Part shown: positions 22,212 through 28,698 of the stretch, one piece after another
Position numbering within the stretch: the first letter of the stretch is position 1
Layout of the letters: the number at the start of each line of letters is the position of its first letter
Made by a program: the position numbers and the translations under genes
Assembly (NCBI GenBank): GCA_002481545.1
Contig: DLEF01000032.1
Location: 1-28,698, forward strand
Direction of reading: 5' to 3'
Source: Cyanobacteria bacterium UBA7753
Lineage (GTDB): Bacteria > Cyanobacteriota > Vampirovibrionia > Gastranaerophilales > Gastranaerophilaceae
DNA: 28,698 nt
The notes under the pieces: generated by a model
Seen by the model: the letters and a program-made list of their open reading frames with translations, nothing else
Database searches by the model: none
Told to the model about the DNA's origin: nothing

Positions 22212-23430
22212 TTACTTATGAGAGATATAAGTTCTGGTCATACCGTTTTCATATCTCATTGTTTTTATTCTTCCGTCAGCATAAGTTTCTCTGACCTCTG
22301 AATCGCTGACAGTTTCTCTTGAAACAAGTCCGTTTTCTTGAGGAGTTGCCCATTCCTCTTTGATTAGTTTATTACTGTTTGAATCATATATTTTCGTATT
22401 TGCATTCTTTCCGTTCAAATCGGTAGTGGTTTCTTTTCGGACTGCACGATGATATTCATTATCATAGCCTCCGGAAATTTCTTTTATACCGCCGTTAGGG
22501 AAATATTCTCTGTTTGCACTAAATCCGGGTTCATATGTAATTTTCGTTTTTTCTCGGGCTCCTGAATCACTAAATTTGACTTCTGCTTTTGATGTTTTAC
22601 CGTTTGCGTCAGTATGAATTTGTTCTACTATATCAAAGCCATTTTTGCCGCCATACTTATTCTCGGTTCTTGTATAGCCTTGGGCGTCAGTTTTGCCGAA
22701 TCTGTCCTCGACCAATTGTTGTCCGTCTTTATTCCAAGTTATTTCGTATGTTTTATTTCCTGCTTCATCTCTTTCGATTCGATGTTGTGAGGTTACTTCC
22801 TCAGATCTGAAAACTTTTCCGTTACTTGAGTATTTTCTTATATATCCGCCATCGGGTAGAGATTCGGTTAAATGTTCATAATAAGTTCCGTCAGAGTTAA
22901 CTCCTCTTTTTGCGACTTCTATACCATTAGCATCATATTCAAATGTTTGTTTAGAAACGTTACCGTTTGCATATACTTAACGGATCCTCTTTTTCGTTAT
23001 ATGTTCTTTCTGATACAGTACCGTCTTTATAATGAAAGACTTCTTTTGATTTCTTGCCGTTAGGATGGAACTCCTGTTCCAAAGTTTTTATTGATATATT
23101 AAAATCATCTGCGTACGTTTTCTTTAATTTGTTTACACGCCCGTTTTCACCATAAGAACTTTCTATTTCAACATTTTTATATTTGTCAACAGTTTTGACA
23201 AGTTTATCATTAGCATTAAAGGATGATTCTCTCGTAAATTTACGACCGCCCCAGTCTTCTGAATGCGTTATTTCAGTCCTATATTCAGAAACTTTATTTT
23301 CAACAGCCCCTGCTGCCTCTTTTGCTTTACCTGTGACTTTTTCCGCAGCTGTTTCTACCTTTTTTCCGCTAAAAAAGCCCCTTAAATTGTTAATACCAGC
23401 AATTTGCTCTCCTTTGTTGGTTTTTACCAA
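22212..23430 (-). pseudogene. YwqK/MORN-2-like repeat protein, frameshifted
   Basis: Two frames belong to one gene. The upstream part starts as MVKTNKGEQIAGINNLRGFF (TTG start at 23430) and ends at 22960 with DPLSICKR. The downstream part is open from the TAA near 22979 in the next frame. Skipping one A around 22980 turns ...EKEDPL directly into VYANGNVSKQTFEYDANG, and the frame then runs to the stop at 22212, giving about 405 residues. Repeats of the type F/Y-x-PNGKKxKE-x-Y-x-DG, 20-30 residues each, resemble YwqK/MORN-2-type antitoxin-like repeats. An Ala/Glu/Lys helix sits at residues 28-50. An upstream ATG at 23439 leads to a stop after 16 codons in another frame, so the true start may also be damaged. 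Either an assembly error or a real inactivation is possible. Confidence 0.75.
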
Positions 23431-23564
23431 TAATAAACATGGTCTCTCTACTACTTCATATATTATTAAAGACTTTTCTCAAGAGAGGATTTCAAAGATT
23501 AATTATTTTGTAATAAATATTAACAATAATACAATTTAATTCAGCATCGTAAAATTTATGATTA

Positions 23565-23590
23565 GATTCTGAAACAAGTTCAGAATGACA
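23565..23590. repeat. GATTCTGAAACAAGTTCAGA palindromic repeat
   Basis: The second copy of the repeat at 14401-14426. A paired C-to-T / G-to-A change keeps the hairpin (TTCTGAA/TTCAGAA). It ends three nucleotides before the tmRNA-end duplication starts. Confidence 0.7.
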
Positions 23591-23592
23591 AA

Positions 23593-23827
23593 TATATTAA
23601 TATGGTGGAGATGGTGGGATTGTCTTGGATTTTCTCCACGCTCTCGGAGTTCAGTTCACGGGCTTTCGCCCTGAAAACTTCATCCGTTCGCTATCCGGAC
23701 TAACGCACTATCGTTCGTGTCGTCCGTGCGAAAATCCGCTCGAACCCACTAATAAAGCTCCGCTTTATGTGGGTTCTCATCCCACTTTCAAAAATTGTTA
23801 TATTAATATGGTGGAGATGGTGGGATT
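23593..23827. mobile_element. Short GC-rich element bounded by a 29-bp copy of the tmRNA 3' end
   Basis: The 29 bp at 23593-23621 (TATTAATATGGTGGAGATGG core) repeats exactly at 23799-23827, which is the tmRNA 3' end plus a short flank. Between them lie about 177 bp that are clearly richer in G+C than the surroundings. They carry small palindromes such as GGGCTTTCGCCC and ATAAAGCTCCGCTTTAT and two T-arm-like pieces, CTCGAACCCAC and GTGGGTTCTCATCCCAC. There is no gene inside. Duplicated tmRNA or tRNA ends are the usual footprint of site-specific integration, so this looks like a remnant or a minimal element using the ssrA end as its site. Confidence 0.6.
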
Positions 23828-24223
23828 CGAACCCACGTCCAAAATGGATTAAAGCAAACATCTACGGGCGTAGTATCTTATTTATCTTAATAAATGTTGG
23901 GAAAATACTAAACCAAAGCATTTACCAAAGTCGTTTTTGCGGAACGACTAACCTTCGGCGGTTAACTTGGGGTTAATACCGCTATCTTAACCTTGTCCTT
24001 GCATGGTGGCCCATAGACATCGGCAAGGTGGACAACCTATGGGTAGCATACTGCGTAAATTAGGCAGCAAGAGCTTCAGGAGCTCTACGTGCAGCGAAAG
24101 CTGCAGTTGCATCTACAACGTTATTTTCAGCGTTTAAATTGGTTTGCTCGTTGATAACCGAGAACAGCGCTCGGACTCGCAGCCTGATTTAATCAATCAC
24201 CCTGTCAAATCCAAAACATCCCC
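23809..24223 (-). ncRNA. ssrA: tmRNA (transfer-messenger RNA)
   Basis: tmRNA rescues stalled ribosomes and tags unfinished proteins for proteolysis. On the minus strand the 5' end GGGGATGTTTTGGATTTGAC (from 24223) pairs with the 3' end CATCTCC, followed by discriminator A and encoded CCA (ending at 23809). The T-arm is GTGGG TTCGAAT CCCAC. The internal reading frame near 24065-24133 encodes the tag (A)ENNVVDATAAFAARRAPEALAA in two overlapping parts: ENNVVDATAAFAARR, then RAPEALAA and stop TAA. The Ala-Leu-Ala-Ala tail is the protease signal. The length is about 415 nt. A consensus promoter lies upstream. The gene appears to be one-piece. Confidence 0.96.
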
Positions 24224-24263
24224 TTATATTAATATTTCATTGTGCAATTTGTCTGTATACTAT

Positions 24264-24292
24264 ATTATAAACTATCACAAAACCTTTTTCAA
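24264..24292 (-). promoter_or_regulatory. Consensus promoter of ssrA
   Basis: The minus strand carries TTGAAA (24287-24292), exactly 17 nt, then TATAAT (24264-24269), a near-perfect sigma70 site. The transcript would start some 30-35 nt upstream of the mature tmRNA 5' end, leaving a leader to be processed. Confidence 0.85.
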
Positions 24293-24301
24293 GCCAATAA
24301 A

Positions 24302-24330
24302 TATGGCGCGGATAAAATACCTGCGCCATA
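24302..24330 (-). terminator. Probable terminator of the GH13-like gene
   Basis: TATGGCGC (24302-24309) and GCGCCATA (24323-24330) form an 8-bp GC-rich stem with a 13-nt loop. On the minus strand it lies 30 nt beyond the stop codon at 24360 and just before the ssrA promoter. The T-tract (TTTATT) is modest. Confidence 0.55.
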
Positions 24331-24359
24331 CTTATTATTTCTATTGTAATTTTATTACC

Positions 24360-27300
24360 TTACGATTCGGAGGTTATATCCATATTCTTTCCGTTTTCTG
24401 CTTCTGCCTTCGTTGTATCACGATAAGCCGCATCGCTAGGGAAATTATGTTGAGAATTATAAAGCTGTCTTGCTTTTACCTTCTCGTTATGTATATTCGT
24501 TCTAACTTTTTGGATATCTTCCGGGATGTAGTATAACATCATTACCCCGTCAGGAGCACATTGTTCATTCATACCGACGTTTTGCTTATTTCCGTATTTA
24601 TCATATTTCTGTAAATAATATTCACCTTTATTATCATCTCTTTCGACTTTATATACAGAATCATCATCGTCTAATACATTTCTGAACACTGTTTTGTCAG
24701 GTGTCAATGTTATGTTACCGTCTTTTCCTTCCAAAGGAATCCTGCCCATCTCAACATAAGTCGGATGTAAATTATCTACAGGAGTATCGGAACTCTGATT
24801 TATACCGGCAGGGTTGAATAATGATATACTCATTGCACCGTTACTTGCTTGAGATATAATACCGGAGCATTGTCTGCCGTTTGTAGTGCCGATAGGATTA
24901 AGTTTATACATAGTCCCGTCGTTTAATGCTTCCATTTTATTCATATCGTCAGCCTTACGGTTTGCCATAATGCCCATTATTTCATCACGATATTTTATAA
25001 TTTCAGGTCTTGCATTCTTAGAGTCTTTATCGACAACAGACCAATCAAGAGGAGCACGGTTTTGAAGATATACGTTTTTACATTTTTCTTCATAACCTGT
25101 CATTCCGAGTTCGTCACCTGCATATATTGTAGGGTTACCCGTCAAAGCACCTAAATATCTTGTAATAATTTTGGCTTTTTGACGTCCGCCTGCAGTAGCA
25201 ACATTATCAACATCATTTCTGAAACTGTTTATAAAATCTTTATGGACTTCTTTTACTTCAGAGTCACCGGTTTCAGGATTTTTAACTCTGCTGACAAACG
25301 GTTCCCCAAGCTCATATTTTGTAATTGCTTGGTCTAATACGATGTCGAACGCATCAGGAATTGCTCTTGCACCGAAACCGTCTTTTTCTGTTGCAGTTTT
25401 TAAATCATCCGGAACATCTTTCGGTTGATATGGTACAAATTTTGTTTTTTCATCTTTTACATTCGGATGGTTTCTGTAATATTTACCGTTTACGACATCC
25501 GCAATAGCTTTAGAAAATGCAGCATAACTCTTGTCATATTCTTTGTTTATGGCATCTCTTTCATCACCGCTTTTGCCTTCCAGTGCTTTGTCTTTAAACT
25601 GCCCGTTTACTTTTCCGATACTGTCATGAAGTAATACACCGTTTGCAATGGCTTTTGAACTAACATTATCAAAATATGACGGGTCTTTAGAGCCCTTAAT
25701 AATGTCATAATCATTATCCCCCAAATCTTTGTCAAAAGATTTATCATTTATCAACTTATATGCAGTTTTTCTGAAATCATAGTTTTTTGCATCTGATAAA
25801 TCAGAGTTAAACAACTCCATATTCAGAGATAAACAATGAATAATACGAGGTTTATCATGGTTACTTGCGAATACATAAGAATTTCTCTTATATTCTGTCG
25901 GACGTGAAGCAAAATCATTTAAGACTTTTTCAACTTGACCGGCACGGGCTCCATCACTATCATACTTTGAACCATGTTGTCTTGTGAAATCATACCCGAA
26001 CATGTTTGTAAAATTGTCAAAGAAGTAACTATAGTTTGCCTCAGACGCGACACCTGTATTATTTAAGAATTTGTCAACATTACTGTTAGCATCTGGCAAA
26101 TCGGTAAATTCTGCAAATGATGCAGTATTAGGATTTTCTTCGGTTACTACATCCATAATGTTACCCCAAAATTTCTGACAATTTGACCAAGTCTTGTCAA
26201 ATGATTGAGAACCGTTTCTGTAAGCATCCATATCGGCAACATCCTTCGCAGCATCAAATCTTAAATCAATACCGTAACCTGCTCTGTCAGTCATAGCTTC
26301 AGCTAACTTGAAACTGTTAGCGTTTGTATTTTCTATTCTCTTATTGATTGATTTAGCTACAAAATCAACATCACCGGAATTCAAATCTTTCATTCCGCTA
26401 TGGATTTTATTTGTGATTTGGTTAGCTTCATCTTCCTGACTGTCGCCATTGATACCTAATTCACGAAGTGAACCTTTGCCCATCTTATCATAATCATAAG
26501 CAATTTCACCGTTTTTCAAAATCTTGGTTCCTACATCAGGCATAAGAGATTTTGTAATCGCATATTTTGCAATATCTTCTGCGACCAACGGCACAACATA
26601 TTGTCCGTATTCGCTTAATTCGGTTTTATCTTCATTAAATAAAGATTCTTTTGAATTTTTCTCAACCTTTTGAAGAACATCATCCGCAAAATCTTTGACA
26701 TCTTCCGTGAAGATTTCATTCATCTTATTATATGTCTTTGCATATTCTTTCGGAACGTTATAAGTTTCATCATTCATTGCATCATATCTTGATTCTTTTA
26801 AATGATCCGCATTATAAGAACGTTTTGACAAATATGGTGATGACAAAGCACCTTGTGTATCAGGAGCAAATTCAATAGAATCAAGAGGGAAATCCATCAA
26901 ACCTGATGTTAATACCTTATCATAATCACTTGATTTTGGTCTTAATTCATAATTGTCTTCCAATACATTTCTAACAACTGTTTCAGGCAATCTCAAATCA
27001 TCCGGTAAAACAGGACGTTTTGGATTTTGAGTATCAAGGATATCATTTATTCTGCCTGTTGCCTTCGCAGGATTAGAAGAAATATCACCCAGTTTCTTAG
27101 CAACATATTCGTTTTGAACATTTCTTACATGTCTAACCAAATGACGAGCTGCAGAAATCGCAATATCCTGCATTTCGTAATTACCTTGACGATAACGTTG
27201 ATATTCCTGTTTTCTTTGTACAGGATCTTTTATGTCAGATAATAATTCCATATCATAGTTTGATGTGAAATAATTTCTCTTAGGCATATCTGTGTTAGCA

Positions 27301-28679
27301 TCCCAACATACGAATCCGCCTTCGTCTTTACCTTCTATACTGATACCGGACAATTTTCCGATAGCAACAGTACCTTCGGCACTATGCAATTTAATGTTTT
27401 CATTTCCTGATGCATTTAATTCATTGATACTTTCAACGTTTTTCTTAAATTCATAAGGATTAATCTCAAATGTATAAGGGAATATTGTATCATCATGAGT
27501 ATTTACTCCCAATTTATTATCAGGATTTTTTTCATAATGTTTAATTACATGTTCCTTATCATTTATCTGTTTATCTGACACCATTGTTTTATCAAACAAT
27601 TGTAAATACGTAGGTTGAGAAGGATCATATTTTTTATTTTCAACTTCTTTATAATGAATATGACCGTTCTTATCAACCTCTTCTTTATAATCGAAAGGGG
27701 CATTTACAATTTTATGATCAACATTTTCACAGTTTTTAGGAACGACACCCAATCCTAAAGCCCCGTCTTGCAAACCTGACATTCTGAAATAGTAATATTC
27801 AGGCGGTTTTTTATCAGAATCCATCCACTTAATAGCTCTTTGGAAGTGGATACCCTGCAAACCTTCGGATGTGATTGCCATATCATCGACCATATTCATA
27901 CCGTTCTTGAATGTTTCACGAACAAGTGTGTTATAGTCATTGACGTTTCCAATACCGTCTGACATAATAAAATCATTGTTAATCCAATATTTGTGAGAGG
28001 ATTTATCACCGCCTCTGAGAGGGGTTAATGATAATCTTCTGATACCGTTTTGATGTAATTCAGGAAGTTTTACAACTAAACCTGCCATTGTACCGCCCGA
28101 TGTATTACCGAATGTTCTGACGGTATTCCTTACATCATCAGTAACTTTATCTTTATCTTCTTTTATAATTTGTCCTGTTTTATCTGAGTCAAATCCTGCA
28201 AATACATACCCCGGGTTAAAAGTATCAACCATAGCCTGATACATAGGGCCGTGTATAATAGGAGCAGGACCTGTTCTGTTGACGAACGTAACACCGTCGC
28301 CACCACCTGCTGCTTCATCTTCTCTTAAATATTTTACAATCTTTCCTTGATGGTTTTTATCATCTTTTTCACGGAGTACAAATCTGTATGCAAACGGTTC
28401 CTTATCGCCCAATTCCATATCATATTCAGGCTCTACCATTTTACCTTCCGGCGGAACATAAGTAGAATAGAACGGTTCCATTGAACCGTTTTCGCCTTTT
28501 TCTACGAAAAATGAACCATCATCTTTTTTACCGACTTTAAAGCATTGAAATTCACAATCGTATTTGCTTGAATCATACATACAGTTTACTTGATATGCCT
28601 TAGATCCGGTATCAGTCTTTTTTGTCTGATAACCTTTGAATGCTACACCTTTAATACTGTTTGCTTTATTTATTTCCAT
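24360..28679 (-). CDS. Giant alpha-amylase-family (GH13-like) protein with insertions and N-terminal FKG motif
   Basis: 1439 residues, starting MEINKANSIKGVAFKGYQTK, with AAGGAG about 9 nt upstream. There is no signal peptide, so it is probably cytoplasmic. GH13 motifs can be placed in order. Region I-like is NMVDDMAITSEG (D265/D266). Region II is GYGIDLRFDAAKD, with the nucleophile Asp at 809. Region III is ASFAEFTD, with the acid Glu at 857. Region IV is FASNHDKPRI, with the transition-state Asp at 942. The late barrel segment is GNPTIYAGDELGM (near 1189), then a beta-rich C-terminal domain (SISLFNPAG). The catalytic triad is present. Region I lacks the usual NH. Some 540 residues separate regions I and II and about 245 lie between region IV and YAGDE, far more than in normal members. 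It acts on alpha-glucan or is a glucanotransferase; the exact activity is unknown. Confidence 0.85.
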   Translation of the reverse strand: MEINKANSIKGVAFKGYQTKKTDTGSKAYQVNCMYDSSKYDCEFQCFKVGKKDDGSFFVEKGENGSMEPFYSTYVPPEGKMVEPEYDMELGDKEPFAYRFVLREKDDKNHQGKIVKYLREDEAAGGGDGVTFVNRTGPAPIIHGPMYQAMVDTFNPGYVFAGFDSDKTGQIIKEDKDKVTDDVRNTVRTFGNTSGGTMAGLVVKLPELHQNGIRRLSLTPLRGGDKSSHKYWINNDFIMSDGIGNVNDYNTLVRETFKNGMNMVDDMAITSEGLQGIHFQRAIKWMDSDKKPPEYYYFRMSGLQDGALGLGVVPKNCENVDHKIVNAPFDYKEEVDKNGHIHYKEVENKKYDPSQPTYLQLFDKTMVSDKQINDKEHVIKHYEKNPDNKLGVNTHDDTIFPYTFEINPYEFKKNVESINELNASGNENIKLHSAEGTVAIGKLSGISIEGKDEGGFVCWDANTDMPKRNYFTSNYDMELLSDIKDPVQRKQEYQRYRQGNYEMQDIAISAARHLVRHVRNVQNEYVAKKLGDISSNPAKATGRINDILDTQNPKRPVLPDDLRLPETVVRNVLEDNYELRPKSSDYDKVLTSGLMDFPLDSIEFAPDTQGALSSPYLSKRSYNADHLKESRYDAMNDETYNVPKEYAKTYNKMNEIFTEDVKDFADDVLQKVEKNSKESLFNEDKTELSEYGQYVVPLVAEDIAKYAITKSLMPDVGTKILKNGEIAYDYDKMGKGSLRELGINGDSQEDEANQITNKIHSGMKDLNSGDVDFVAKSINKRIENTNANSFKLAEAMTDRAGYGIDLRFDAAKDVADMDAYRNGSQSFDKTWSNCQKFWGNIMDVVTEENPNTASFAEFTDLPDANSNVDKFLNNTGVASEANYSYFFDNFTNMFGYDFTRQHGSKYDSDGARAGQVEKVLNDFASRPTEYKRNSYVFASNHDKPRIIHCLSLNMELFNSDLSDAKNYDFRKTAYKLINDKSFDKDLGDNDYDIIKGSKDPSYFDNVSSKAIANGVLLHDSIGKVNGQFKDKALEGKSGDERDAINKEYDKSYAAFSKAIADVVNGKYYRNHPNVKDEKTKFVPYQPKDVPDDLKTATEKDGFGARAIPDAFDIVLDQAITKYELGEPFVSRVKNPETGDSEVKEVHKDFINSFRNDVDNVATAGGRQKAKIITRYLGALTGNPTIYAGDELGMTGYEEKCKNVYLQNRAPLDWSVVDKDSKNARPEIIKYRDEIMGIMANRKADDMNKMEALNDGTMYKLNPIGTTNGRQCSGIISQASNGAMSISLFNPAGINQSSDTPVDNLHPTYVEMGRIPLEGKDGNITLTPDKTVFRNVLDDDDSVYKVERDDNKGEYYLQKYDKYGNKQNVGMNEQCAPDGVMMLYYIPEDIQKVRTNIHNEKVKARQLYNSQHNFPSDAAYRDTTKAEAENGKNMDITSES

Positions 28680-28698
28680 GCAGAATACTCCTTATACT

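Noticed and set aside
22960..23000. Programmed +1 frameshifting in the repeat gene
   Set aside because: There is no slow stop-codon shift site, internal Shine-Dalgarno-like stimulator or slippery run; a mutation or assembly error is simpler.
23625..23976. Two open frames on the plus strand of 69-75 codons
   Set aside because: They read through the GC-rich element and the antisense of tmRNA; VGFEPTS-type strings are known artefacts of tRNA/tmRNA 3' ends.
24144..24536. 130-codon open frame on the plus strand
   Set aside because: It overlaps the antisense of tmRNA, its promoter and the end of the GH13-like gene, with no coding signals.

Overview
The window is AT-rich DNA with a diderm gene set. 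It carries a beta-barrel outer-membrane protein, rubrerythrin-centred oxygen defence and an ADP-forming acetyl-CoA synthetase, so the organism is probably an anaerobic or fermentative, gut-type bacterium. Short N-terminal signatures (a FKG motif in two unrelated proteins, and MGMSASQ at the start of the first gene) remind me of Gastranaerophilales/Vampirovibrionia (non-photosynthetic relatives of Cyanobacteria). That placement is an inference from recalled sequence style, not from a search.

Layout. 1-2385 (minus) is the 5' part of a large protein of unknown function, cut by the window edge. 2819-4465 (plus) is recN. 4928-9012 (minus) holds a peptide-type ABC importer in the order oppA-oppB-oppC, with no ATPase genes. 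9424-11589 (minus) is a fused ADP-forming acyl-CoA synthetase. It is followed by a 61-residue basic Gly/Arg-rich protein, a TatD-associated-type radical SAM protein, serS and tRNA-Arg(UCU), all minus. 14670-16446 (minus) is a redox operon: rubrerythrin, flavin reductase-like protein, NimA/PPOX-like protein and a 45-residue remnant. A HxlR regulator is divergent from it at 16577. 17191-18417 (plus) encodes an outer-membrane beta-barrel with an apparent CTG start, and converges on a secreted WG-repeat protein. 19760-22138 (plus) is a Ski2-type helicase, which converges on a frameshifted YwqK/MORN-2-like repeat gene. 23809-24223 (minus) is tmRNA (ssrA) with its own consensus promoter. Beside it lies a small GC-rich element bounded by a 29-bp copy of the tmRNA 3' end. 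24360-28679 (minus) is a 1439-residue GH13-like protein with unusually large insertions.

The intergenic DNA is the most striking part. It is packed with at least four families of short repeats: (a) about nine REP-like palindromes with a GTAG head, whose stem sequences differ but keep pairing; (b) four blocks of degenerate octamers ending in CTAAG; (c) three C-rich elements with CTCTCCCACAG-type ends around changing inner stems; (d) CTGAAACAAGTTCAG palindromes with a compensatory base change. No REP-associated transposase is visible here, so they may be mobilised in trans.

Functionally the genes suggest peptide uptake, ATP-yielding acetate formation, peroxide and reactive-oxygen protection, alpha-glucan metabolism and ribosome rescue. 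The best candidates for something undescribed are the GTAG repeat families, the tmRNA-end element, the shared N-terminal FKG peptide and the expanded GH13-like protein.
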